Assembly: GCF_021155775.2 (NCBI RefSeq)
Contig: NC_060235.2
Span: forward strand, 27,506,607-27,570,606
DNA: 64,000 nucleotides
DNA from: Neodiprion pinetum
Lineage: Eukaryota > Arthropoda > Insecta > Hymenoptera > Diprionidae
Direction: 5' to 3'
The position numbers and the translations under genes were made by a program. The notes beneath the pieces were generated by a model. The model saw nothing but the letters and a program-made list of their open reading frames with translations, was not told where the DNA came from and ran no database searches. Position 1 is the stretch's first letter, and each line of letters opens with the position of its first letter. Positions 13,566-25,731 of the stretch are shown in pieces.

Positions 13566-14940
13566 CTGACTCTGTTGTCGTCAATTTCTCTCATCACCAG
13601 TGAGTTTCGAATTTTGTTTTCATGTGCCCGGGTATGTATGTGTTAAGAAATTTAAATTACAATAAAATCTAGGCATATCATTGACAGCCATTATTGTTGG
13701 ATATATGTATGAAATTTACGGTGTTGAATGTTATACTTGCTCGCGATATGAACCAATTTACCTTATAGACGTTTTATCTCTGAGTCACGATATTTTTCCT
13801 CGACGCCTGAGGGACTTTGACGTTGATTAACCTAGACCTATACGTAAGATGTTTAACGTACATCCAGCGTGAAAAGAGATCTATTCACTCAGGTCTTTTC
13901 CAGTTCAGGGTTACTTTTCAAAAACAAAGATATCCACAGTACAATAATATAGTGCAAAAATTATAATAGTAATCAACCAGATTGGTATTACATGAATGAC
14001 ATAGGTATCGTAACTGATTGCGAGACGAGAAAAAAATACAAGGCACAAGTGTCTTGATTAATTATTTTAATAGCTATAGCGTGGTAGCAATAATAAGTTT
14101 GCGCTAGTTGTTTTATCGTTGTCACGTACGATCTTTAATTATAATTGTAAGTTTTTTCATTCATTTTCGTTGTTAATGTTGCAGCACTCGAGAAAATTTA
14201 ATCCTCGAACCATTGTCAAAGTGATTAACAAAGGAAGGAGACAAAACAGTTGCTTTTGAAATTTACGGTATAATAGTCGCCGAAACACGCGAATTGTGAT
14301 TTATGTCTCCAAAAATTGAAAACTGGAGTCATATAAGCATATGCTGACCTCGATCTTGACCGTAGGATTTTTGCAAACCGTCTACCGGTTGACTAAAGTT
14401 GAATCACTAAAAATTTCTTACACCGGAAGTTTAATGTAAAACAGTGTAACTATATTTTTTATACAAGAGCCAAAAATCAATAACAATTCTACGATCTTAT
14501 ATTTTCATTTGGCGATTCGATTCGCAGCTGGTATAAAAATTACCTGACCAGCCTCATCTTATTGTCAATTACCTGTTTAGATTTGAATAAGGACAAAGGA
14601 AAATAGTTGTAAATACTTACCAACCTAAGTTTGAGCATAATAAACACTGCGTTCTATAATTATCACAAATGAGGGTAGGTACAGAGGAAATATCTGTGCA
14701 TATTTTGGACATGATATTTTAGAATAAAGAAAGCTTCGAATGTTTCACGTTATAAGAACTCCTTCCTTGTCTTAATTATCATAAATTATCATTTTTATTT
14801 CAAGACATACAACCTGTGACTCATTGATGTTCTCAAAACCTTCTGTCGCAAATATTCACAAGAGTGTGTGCGGCTCGGTAAGGGAATAAATAACGAAACA
14901 ACGGCCTCTTGAAATAGCCAAGATTTTGAGAAACGTACGG

Positions 14941-15121
14941 TCTCGTTCTCTGAACAACGTGAATTTATTTTTAAAACAGAATTTCAGTATACGTGCATTC
15001 AACTTATTATGCATTTGGTTAAAACAAACGGGGAGTCCCGTTCTCTGAACAACGTGAATATATTTTTACACTAAAATTTTACTATACATGCATCCAACGT
15101 ACGACGCAGTTGGTTAAAACA
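14941..15121 (+). repeat. Diverged tandem duplication, period about 95 bp
   Basis: Two copies begin at 14941 and 15036 with cgttctctgaacaacgtgaat and end with ttggttaaaaca. Identity is high at both ends and lower in the middle. No coding potential seen. Confidence 0.75.
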
Positions 15122-15546
15122 TATTTCAGGTTTGATCAGCTTGATTGTCAGAGGATTTCAACAAGATTACTAAAACCAGGGTACGTAAACGTCATCGCAG
15201 TATGTACTGCCATATGACACGTACTCCGCAAAACAACGATAAAAATTGATAAATTCTTCCATTTAAACATAACAACAATAATTACAATAATCTAAAATAA
15301 CAATTATAATGAATTACGGAGCGTGGCCTAACAATATATTAACTAGCTAATTATTAGTATAATATAACGCATTCAGCCGAGACACGAGTGCGGATAGATA
15401 GTGGAAATTGTCGTACGTCAACTATTTCCCCTGTATGTACAATTATACATAGGTAAATGTATAGGTACGTATGCATTTCGAGAGAAATACTGGATTCTGT
15501 TACACGGATAAAAAGAAGCATCGACTTATGGAAAATCGTTGAGGGT

Positions 15547-15552
15547 TTTATT
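15547..15552 (-). promoter_or_regulatory. Candidate polyadenylation signal of the SLC18B1-like gene
   Basis: On the minus strand this reads AATAAA, about 140 bases past the stop codon, a normal distance for a short 3' UTR. It is the nearest canonical hexamer I saw downstream of the gene. Use of the site is inferred. Confidence 0.4.
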
Positions 15553-15693
15553 ACGGTCGAACCGGTTGTGGATGACCATCAAGGACAGTGTCGAAGAACA
15601 TCGGCAAGGTTGATCGTACCTATTCGTCCGGGTTCGGTTTCCAGATGTGACGACAATTGACTGAACTACTCCTCGTTTTCTGCCCCGCGAATA

Positions 15694-18600
15694 TCACGTC
15701 GTGCTCTCCAAGTATCGTTTGCGCTCGACCGAACCGTAACTGTACGAACACCTTCCACTGCCCGAAGCTCGGGACCAGGCGTTGGCCTTGTTCGAATAAC
15801 TGTTGCACGCGATCAGAGAGTTCATCCCACTCGGTCTGTCTATCGGAACACCCTGGGCTCGGCCGCCGAGCGGCAAACTCGAACTGTCGTGCCTTCCGCT
15901 GTACGATAGAGGCTCCCTTATGTCATCCCTCGAACCTATCTCCGTGTAAGGCTTAGGACCACCCGTGCAACAGCTCAACGAAATGCTGGCGACGATCGCC
16001 TAAACCGTGGATAGAACATTTCGAGATATTAAAAGGATGAGTAAGGATGCACCGTGAGAAGAATTTCCGATTACGCTATCCGATGTCAATACGACATTAT
16101 CCAATGTAAATGTAACACCATGTGAGGTCAACGTAACGTTATCTGTTATTAACGAAATACTGGGGAATCCCATTTCTGTAAGGGCATCTGTTAGTTGACT
16201 TTGTAATGATTACACAACAATATTCGAGGAGGTTTATTTCTCGTTTCAATCACTCTTTTGAATATGCTGGTCATAGCGCGCCATGAATTGACTCAGTAAA
16301 TACATTTTATAACAGAAAATCCGGGTCAAAGTGTGAAAGATTCACAAGAACAGGTGCCCCGAAACATGCAGGATGTTGCTCATCAATCTGGGTCAAATAA
16401 AAGTCGAGGTTGCATATCTCAAGTTAAGCCTCTACGGTAAATACCAATCCGCGGAAGCAAAAAAGTACCATTATACACAATTTTCTCCAAATCGAAAGGA
16501 CTTTCAATATTTTTACTCCTTCCGTGAAGGTCTGGAATTATCATTAGTTGACAATGAAACAACAAAAGTATCGCTTTAATTGATAGTTAGTACTATAACA
16601 CTAACCACCTTAGCAGCAATAAATTTCGAATATCAACTAAATTCCACGGGGGGGAGGGGTATAAATGTGCGTAATATATAAAGTTGTTAAATCTGGGTAA
16701 AAGACTTGTGCGTCTTCCAATAACTAGTTATTGTTATGGTAGGTATTTCATACTTTTTCTTTGCACATTTCATTCCAAGAATACTTTTTTTTTCAAATAA
16801 TCAGCATTTGTTGTTGGCGACTTTACAGTAAAAAATGTGAAAACAAAAATATCAAGCAAGATAATCGAATTATCAAAATTGTGACCTTTGAATTGTTCAT
16901 TATTGTTACATACTACTTCAATACGAAATATTTTCATCTTCTCATAGCCCGACGTGTATAATTGGGCGATCAAACGAACTTACCTAGTACGTGATGAATC
17001 TTATCCTGTAAATGAGTATCTTAACGGTTTCAATTGAAAAAACATACTGGGTAATGTACCCAGGTATCGTAAACTGTAGATACGATTCACGCATACCCTA
17101 AATCTTTTCGAAACGTAACTTGAAGTGCTAGCTGTTACAATAGGAAAAGGCTGTGAATACGGTACCTAATTGTACATTGGTCAGATCAAGTTCGCATTAC
17201 CACCGTGTAAAGGGTACACTTGCACATTAGGTCGATTTAATGTGGATGCAATGATCATGTTCATTCTATACTTACCAAAGTGTCCGGCCCGAATCAAGAA
17301 TCAATTGGTTCTTAGGATGTGCATGGAATTATACGATTACCATAGTCGAATTTTCACCAAAGTCTTTCACCAAATTTTCACCAATACAAACAACTCGAGA
17401 ATTTTATTAATGGCGATGAAACTTACCACAAGAAGATGGAGTATGACTATGAACATCGATGCATTCCTGAAGCCGATGGTGTCCAGTAGAATGCCGGCAA
17501 TACTGGGCCCGATGAAAGCTCCCAAAGCGAAAGTACTCGTCCACAGTCCGCTTATCAGACCGTAGGTCTCCAGGTTGTTAGAGAAGCCATGGGCTCTGCA
17601 ATAACGCAATTGAAATCAATACTAAATTGGAGCTGGTGGGATCATGTTTACAGATCGAATGTTATCCCGCCGAGCTCGCACGTTTACTCCCACTCAGAGT
17701 TGTCGCATAGCATCGCCCTGTGAATTAATGTCGAATAACTCAGAGTCCTCCTTTCGCCGTTAAGTAGTTCCGGCTACTCGATAGTTCTTCGGCTCGGGGT
17801 TTGGACTTTGGGAAGCACCGCGCGGCGTGGCGGGTCGGGTTACCGCAGTTACCACCATGCAAGACGCCATGTTTCTACGGACAAGCCGCAGATCCATTTG
17901 CGCTTCGAGATCAACTTACATCGCCTCTGTCAAGGCGTGGGTGAAGCTGGCTACCAGCTGCGCGGCCATTCCGAAACCGTGAATTACCAGGCCCAGCACA
18001 GTCAGCCAGATCAGCGTCTCGCAAGGGATAAATGGCGCTGGACCCACAAGCCCGAATCCCACCATGACCAGGACGCAGCCGGCTATAGTCGGGATCTGAA
18101 AAGAAACGCCTTGATGGAACCGTTTCTTTGGTTGGCTTACCGAGGTTCAGCGCGGCGAGGCAAACCGACCTGTGGCTTCGAGTACTTGTCGCATATCCAT
18201 CCCCAGGCTGGCGCCGTCATGGCGTAAAAGCCACCATTGATGACGAACATCAGACCCAGGACTACCGGGCTGAGGTTGAACTGGCGCAAGTGGGGCTCCA
18301 AGGTCGCCTGTAGAAACCCGATACTCATGCTGGTCGCGATAATCGATGCTGAGGCGACCATTACACCCGGAATTTTTAGGACTCTCAGGAAACCTGCAAG
18401 ATTTTATGACAATTCGGTTTTTTCAGCGGTGCTAGCGTAGCGATGATTCAAAAGTACTCTGTGGAGCAACAAATTCAGTTTTCGAGACGAATGTGAAGGA
18501 CCGTATCGGTTTAATCGTAAGTTAGGAAGAGAAAAAGAACCGTTTATTGAATCTCCAGCAATGTTACGAGTGCCGGCGGAGGTGAATATGAATGATTTAA

Positions 18601-21600
18601 TATCACTGCTATGTGGTAGAAATAAATCTGAGTGAATCCTTTCATAATCACAAGCTAAAATACCAACAATGTCGTAAAAGCTTTATATTTAGTACGTTTA
18701 AAGTTATTATACTCTGTGTTGATCTTCATCACAAATTTTGCTCAGTGGCCAGATCTCCACAAATTGCTGGAAAACCATCTGAGAAATCTTATATCATTAT
18801 CTATAATTATAACGCATAAATGCAACTGTTGACAAATATCTCTTGTGCTGTACTTACACAAAGTTATTTTTATCCATTCTGTAAGCAACTATTTGTAAGA
18901 TTTTTTTTCATGCGATCTCTGGAAATTTCTATAGCGATCAAAATGAGACTAAAATTTAAGGTTCGGATCAAAAACACTTAGGTTAACCATTTTGAATGTT
19001 CTAATTGTAAAACTTTTTCTTAAATTGTTGATATTTTAGCTTCAGGATATTTTTTATTCGTGTTTACCATCACGAGCACGAATAACCTTGCAGACGATTT
19101 TTCAAAATTTCGATAAAGACGGTTTGGCTCATTGATCTTGGAACTTAAGTATCGAATTGGATGAAGAGGTTTTTTTTTTTTGCTCATATGAGATCCTGTT
19201 TTTGAACGCGATCGATGAATGAGGTATCGTACGAGTTAATTCCGATCATGCAAGGTTTAGTTTCGAAAAAATTATCCAAGTCTTGTGACCCATATAAACG
19301 AAACAAATTCCAGATTTTAAATTATTGCAGAGTAACTCAACCGATTTAGATAAAATGTGATCTCAAAATTGCATATTTGGTGAAGCTTCAACCGGCTAAA
19401 TTTTTGAAATACCAATAACATTTACGATTCTTGATTCAGCGCAAATATCTGAACGTTGTAGTACTATTAAAAATTCTGATGCTGCAAGCCGAAAAGTACA
19501 CTAAATCTATCATTGTCGCGTATTCCGAGATTGGTGAAACACTCTCTTCATAATAGTAAGCATTCATTAGTTTCTCAAATTCCAACATGTCACGGAGTTC
19601 TCCTCTACTGCAAAACTGCGATACTTCCAACTCATCTCCCGGTTCCAACCGCTCCTCGATTTTTCGATAATTCCAAACGCAGCTGGATCCGAAAAGTGTC
19701 GTTGACTCCGCCAAAAAACAGGCTGACAGATCAGGATACCAAATGACAATTCAAGGTAACGTATTTCCGGTGAAACACGTGACCTTTTCTAACGCAAGGT
19801 AATCGTAATTACCGATTGTTTCGGTTCAGCCAGGCGAAGAAACCGAGAGTAATGACATTTGTACTCACACAACGCGAATAACTGCGTTTACTTTGTTTCT
19901 ACCTACATTATGTACGCCACTGCGAGCCTATCCATTCTAGGCAGATGACGTTGTTATGCGGTAATTCGATGATTGTAATAACCTAACGTCAAGTTGACTC
20001 ACAACTCTTTCAGAAATTACGAAGATAATGCCCAATGACAAGTGGACGCGGTAATTTTGAACAATCCTCTACCTCCGACCAGCTGGGTATCCTCTGCGTT
20101 TTGCTCGTGAGTTGGCAGCACAAATGATGTCATCACTGCGGCCAGGAAAAGCGCCGAGCCCAGAACAGCGAACGGCGTTGTGTAACCTCCGATCTACGGA
20201 AACATATTTTCACTAACATCTCACCAATAGAAATTTGTGCAAATATCGTTTTCAAAGGGAATGAGAAAATAGAAACCAATTATTTGAAAAATTTCTACTA
20301 TATGAACGTATGAAAAACAGGATTTTTTCCTAAGATAATTGCCTGTTGAATATATCTTTTAGTGACCAGGAAACGGTACACGGTATTTTTCGTAATTAGT
20401 GAAGAATACGAAAGAATCGAATCTTTGCGTAGCATATTTTTTACTCCAGTGTTTTCGACATGTATAGACATTTTGTCTGAAGCGGATAATACAGTTTCAG
20501 TATTATTTTCCAGAAAATAATGACTACGCGAGATTGAATCCGTCTGCCGAAATTATCTTACAATTAATTCCTTTAGAATTGACGCAATAAATAATATTTA
20601 TTTACTTTTTTTTATTTTGTTTACAATAAAGACACAATGCGTTTGGTCTTGTTCACTCGACTAAAATTGTTTCACACCGCAAAAGTGAAGGTGAAATCCT
20701 GGTAACCGTACGGGTATCGATTGCAGCCTCAGACCATGTGAAAAATCAAAGAATTTGAGAAAGGAATGACAGTTTGAAAGTGGAATGCACAAGCGATACA
20801 AGTAACTTTCATTCCGAGGAAACATTTCGTGAGGCTGAACGTAGAAATTGGCCTTGTCGAATACTGTGAATACAAGCAAGTGTATCTATCTATACTTGGC
20901 ATCACGAGCGGTGACTATTATTCATTTATTGGATGCCAACAACAATAACATAAAGTACCGGAAGTAACCCGGCAATTATGTGTATAAGTACTTAGGTATA
21001 TACTTTCTAAAAAAATCTCATAGTGCAGTGATCGCTTCTAGATAACGAAAGATCGTGGAGATTTTATACCTTTGTGTCACGTTCGCTAATCTCCGCGGCA
21101 TGACGGGAGGTACACAAAAATGAAACGTGACGTAGGCAGTGCAAAAATACAGTCACTCCGGCGATAGTTGGTATTAGGTATAAGCTACCTCGGAGTTAAT
21201 AAAAATTCACCTTCACTTCCAGCGACCCGGATCACTTCGATTGATTCAAATAATAAATAAATAAAAAAACGTGTTATGCATCGGTGGGATTAGATTTGTC
21301 GCATAAAGATTTCTGGTTTATGCAAATCAAGTGAGGTGCATATCGTTTCTTTCTCTCGATACTCGAGATTACAAGCCTTTCTAAGTGTGGTAAATAACGC
21401 TCATGCTGTGGGTTTTCGTTCTAAGATTCAGTTTTCGAAAACCTAGTAATTAGGGAAAATATACAGTTAGTTAAAATACACGCAGCCTTATTGCCTCTCG
21501 ACTATCATGACACCCTTTATTGTCTCCAGTCACGAGATTCTTAATGAGCTCAACTGTACATTCTATGCGTAAGTATTTTGTATCCGTATTCACAGATTGG

Positions 21601-24600
21601 AATATGAGTCTACGCTTTTTACCGCGATAGTGTATAAGATTGATAAGGTATAATTGTTATAAACAGCGCAGTTAATTACAATAATCGAGTTGCAATTACT
21701 CCATAGGTTATTCTGCATAAGCTAGGCAAGAAAAGAATATAATTATAATCAATTTGAACCGTTTATCTGATTATAATTGGAATCTTCTGGATTAAACAAG
21801 AATAAAGATTATCTTTCAGTCTGAAATAAATAAGTTGTTCTAAATTAAGTGAATCAAGCATTTAAAATTCTCTGAAGTTTTACTTCACTTAAATTCACAA
21901 CGAATCGTCTATTCGATGATGAAAAACTGTTTTGAAATCCGCCGTGATTAAACTTATTGCAAAATAATGTTTTGAAAACAGAGTGCGAATCTCGCGATGA
22001 GAGGAGACTGTATTTTAATAATCAATTAATTTCTCGTAATCGTACCCACGCACTTAAAATACTTACACATGTATATATTATTATTCTGTATGCATATATA
22101 CATGTATAATATACAATAGCGCAACGAAACATGGATGCAAAAAAAAGTTGCTTACAGAATAGCGATGCATTGTACGAAAATTAGTTTTTCCAACTCCATA
22201 TTCTTTGGCAATTACCCACTTTCCGCACTTGTGACACAATATACTATTCGTGTTCGAACGTGTGCAGGCAAGCAGAAAAAATTCTGAAAACGGTACTGCG
22301 TGGTAGAAGATGGCATGAAAAAGAAAAACATACGATAACCTTGAGAACGAGTTCAACTCTCTCGCTGTCTTTCATCCGGGTCTTTACTTCTTGTTTAACC
22401 GTTCAAATTTCGTTAGCGCGTGAAGATCAGCCGAGTAACGCATCGCACTAAAGTAACACGGGTTGGCTGCTTACAGGCGCCGCCGAAGTCCGCGTATTTT
22501 CGAAAGTCAGAAGAATCTGATTCCGAAACGCAGTGAGGGGAAAATCAATGCTCAATTGTTGGCAGATTTTACCCTTGATTTAAGCACTCATTCGATTTAC
22601 CTGATACAAGGCTCCGCCAACGGTGGGTCCCACGATAAGGCCCAAGCCAAAGAAGGTCTCAAGACTGGCGAATGTTGTGGCGACGTTGTCGGGAAATTCC
22701 TTGGCAATTATGGCGAAGCTAGCCGTCAGAAATGCCGCGTTGCCCAAGGCTTCTACTATCCGAATCACGAAGGAGAGAATTATGAATGGATAGTGACCCG
22801 CGACTCTGTCCAGGAGACCGAAGAATATAGCGCAGGTCCCAGTGGTCAATATTCCACCGTTGAAAAGCAGCTTTGGACCTATTCGATTTAACTGCGAAGC
22901 AAAGAATAATATATACTTTGCTTATTCGGTATCAGCTTTCCAAAACCCCGATGCGTGACGGGAATTTTTTGATAACGCCAGTTAATCACGACGCTTCGAC
23001 TAGTTCTCTTAATTGAAACGTGATCAAGCACAACTCGGGATTCGCAAGAAATCATCGTTAGTACGTATAGCTGAACACAACTAGAAACTCACGCAGAATC
23101 TGCGTTATGTCTCAAAACTCTGTAATACCGACGCTATTTTCAGCATAATCTTGATTCTTTTTTTTTCATATTTCAATGCAATATTTACAAGTTTTTTAAC
23201 TCTCATGAGAGATTTCTTTATTTCTCCATGAAAAATGGAATTTCTTTATTGTTGGTTTTCGTATTTCTATAAGTATTCGAATCACAGTTTCAAAGATTGC
23301 CCACTGACTATTGTTGTTGAAGACGATGAAAATATTTGTGTAATAATATACGTGTAGTTCAATTTTTTCCAACCTCGAGCATTGCTTCAGGATCTGTTGT
23401 AAACTCGCGTCGGTTATCGCACTTTAACCCAGTGTGCACAAAACCTAAAGACTATACAACCAGGGTGGGATTAGAATATCAAATGAAAAATGATACAGCT
23501 GTCGCGGTTTCTTTGATAGATCGGTGACTCGTGACTGACTGACGCCTATAATATACGTATCCTGCAACTGATTTCAAGCGGAAGTTGAGATCAACTGTCA
23601 AAGGTTAATTGTCAAGGAGAATTTTACTGCGCAGCGACGATTGAGCGGACATTATGCTGAACGTAGATTTCACGTATAGACATATTGAATACAACAATAA
23701 ATAGTTTAAATAAGTAAATGAGACAGATCTTGATCCGGGTTCAAATATTGCTGGTGCTGTGGACTTTAGAAATACTTCATGCGCGTATCTTTACTTAGTC
23801 ACGGCACGGGTCCAAAGGAACGAAAAATTTTGTGATTAATTAAATATCCTGCCTCAGCTTATCCCACACGCAGATTCTAATTGTTTCGAGAAAAAAAAAA
23901 AAAAAACGATAGTGCGGAAAGTGCCTTTTTCCTTCTCAGAGCAAATATAACTTAATCATCCTGAAATGATTGCCAAAATTTCACCCGTACTAGAGGCTCT
24001 ACTGTACATTCAGATCCGCAAATGTTCCAGCTTCTGAATATTCACAATCGTTTTTTGTCGTCGAAATTTAATTACAAGCTATCATTTCAATTTTATAACG
24101 ATTCCCCAAAAATAGCAAGCATCTAATCATAAACTGTGTATTGATAGCATACGTTATTAAATTATTGACGATAAGATAGATGGTAGTGTTATAATACGTA
24201 CACATACATTTCTAATGGAATTCGTCGAATTGGAGATTGAAATAACAAGTGTGAGATGAATTCAAGCGGATAATTAGTTAGGTAGTTTCAATAAATCATT
24301 AATGAAAGAATATTACTCACGTGTTGACCGTATACTGGACTGATGAAAAATACGACCAATTCAAATATTCCGAAAACAAGTCCGTACTCCGAAGCTGAGG
24401 CACCTTTTTTCTCTGCCTGCAAAATAAAACAATTTCATGAGGTGATATAACATTGAACCACGTATTAAAATGTCATTAAAGTGTGTACGTTAATTGCTTA
24501 TCGCAATTTAATACGATTAAACTGATATAAAAAATTAGTATTTACAAACGCGAGAATAAAAAGAACGGAACATCGAATGTGAGACGCAATTAGTTTGTCA

Positions 24601-25731
24601 CGTAATCGTAAATATTATATCGTTATTAAGCAGCTTCGTAGGATATAAATTTCTGATAAATTTGAACGGAATGAACTCATCGCTGGATCAAGAATTATTT
24701 TCGTGACAAATGATACCCCATATTCCGGTGTTAATGATGCGAGGAAATGGGCTGTGTACGATAGTTACACATTTTTCCTACACGAACAAAAAGTGGCCAC
24801 TCTATTCAAAACCATACGATACATGGTGAATAAATTAAATTTTTATCGCGCAGTTACGTAGTTTTTATTACATACCCCTGGAACTTTCCTACACGATAAA
24901 AGATTATTACATACTTTCCAACTTCCTTCACATGCACCGAGTTCTCGATTGATCTAAGCATTTATTCTGGTGAAAATCAAACGCCAAAGATTCAAGGTTG
25001 AATTTTTGTTTCTGTTTTTTAAAGTATCGAGCGTGTGAGATATTTGATCGATTTGATCGAAATAATGGTAATTTCTGATTGACAATAAACACGATTTTTT
25101 GTGGCCACTGATGAAAATGTAGTTTACGTTACAATTGCTATATAATTCTAGTATAACAGTTATCGTGACAATAATGGTTTAAATATTGCTGGAATTACAA
25201 GAGAATGAGAGACATTAAATCTGTTTATCTGGATCTACTACATTGTGTCACATAAATGGAGCCCCAATTATAATTACTATTGTACCAACATCAAATTGTC
25301 ACAACAGTTACAAGAAAATAGATTACGAGTGACCATATTCAAAACGACTAGTCACGCGTAATAGACTTTCTGTTTACAGCTTGAAAACTAATTTTCATTT
25401 CGTACCTAAATCTACGGTCTTCGTTTGTGATAATGAATGATAATAATTAAGATAGCACTATAGCACCAATTAAGTTCTAGTCAAAGATCATGAAATTCGG
25501 AGATAAAAAAATCAGAGTTCGAAAAAAATCTTACTAAAGCGCTTGAAAACAGTTATACCCGTATGCCATGAGAGTAAGAAAATTCGATTTTCAGGCAGAT
25601 CGTCAATTTCGTTAACTCACCTCCTGGGGGTAAAAGGGTGCTTGGAGAGAAACGCAGATCGCGTTTGCAAAATCGGCAATGCTTATGACGATAAGGGTCA
25701 GCCATTGTCTCCTTGTGAATTGTCCGACCAT
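15694..25731 (-). CDS. SLC18B1: MFS transporter, SLC18B1-like (vesicular polyamine transporter family), 8 exons, 497 aa
   Basis: Exons in coding order are 25731-25621, 24416-24321, 22891-22601, 20193-20073, 18393-18170, 18095-17920, 17595-17427 and 15999-15694. All introns are GT-AG and the phases join without a stop, giving 497 residues. The start chosen is the ATG that gives MVGQFTRRQWLTL, just before helix 1; the frame stays open upstream but has no ATG nearby. Visible family marks are a helix-1 stretch ending APFYPQE, a motif-A-like loop LNRIGPK at about residues 70-76, a motif-C-like GLIVGPTVGGALYQ near residue 160 (typical of drug/proton antiporter families), and a second-half loop PAWGWICDKYSKPQ. 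SLC18B1 proteins are known as 12-helix proton-coupled vesicle exporters of polyamines; the substrate here is inferred from family only. The last exon adds a hydrophilic Ser/Arg-rich cytosolic tail of about 90 residues. The exon-5 donor is GTCGGT, weaker than the others, followed by a 74-base intron. Confidence 0.88.
19436..19735 (-). other. Open frame inside intron 4 of the SLC18B1-like gene
   Basis: About 98 codons are open, reading IWYPDLSACFLAESTTLFG through an acidic centre (RKIEERLEPGDELEVSQF) to RIFNSTTTFRYLR. It is on the same strand as the host gene and has protein-like composition, but there is no splice signal making it an exon and no family match. It could be a relic of an inserted gene fragment. 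Confidence 0.15.
25301..25430 (-). repeat. Old dispersed repeat, copy C (partial)
   Basis: The minus strand matches the middle of copy A: the plus strand reads gttacaagaaaata and then gaaaactaattttcattt, which are the reverse complement of copy A landmarks in the right order. It sits in intron 1 of the SLC18B1-like gene. Confidence 0.5.

Larger units (their letters stand above)
11301..15546. other. Intergenic stretch left of the SLC18B1-like gene
   Basis: Holds the tRNA-derived sequence, the 15-mer tandem copies and the 95-bp tandem duplication. No coding frame recognised. Confidence 0.5.

Noticed and set aside
17808..18227. 139-codon plus-strand frame
   Set aside because: Antisense shadow of transporter exons 5 and 6.
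22463..22891. 142-codon plus-strand frame
   Set aside because: It lies antisense to exon 3 of the transporter gene and is open because of that exon's codon pattern.
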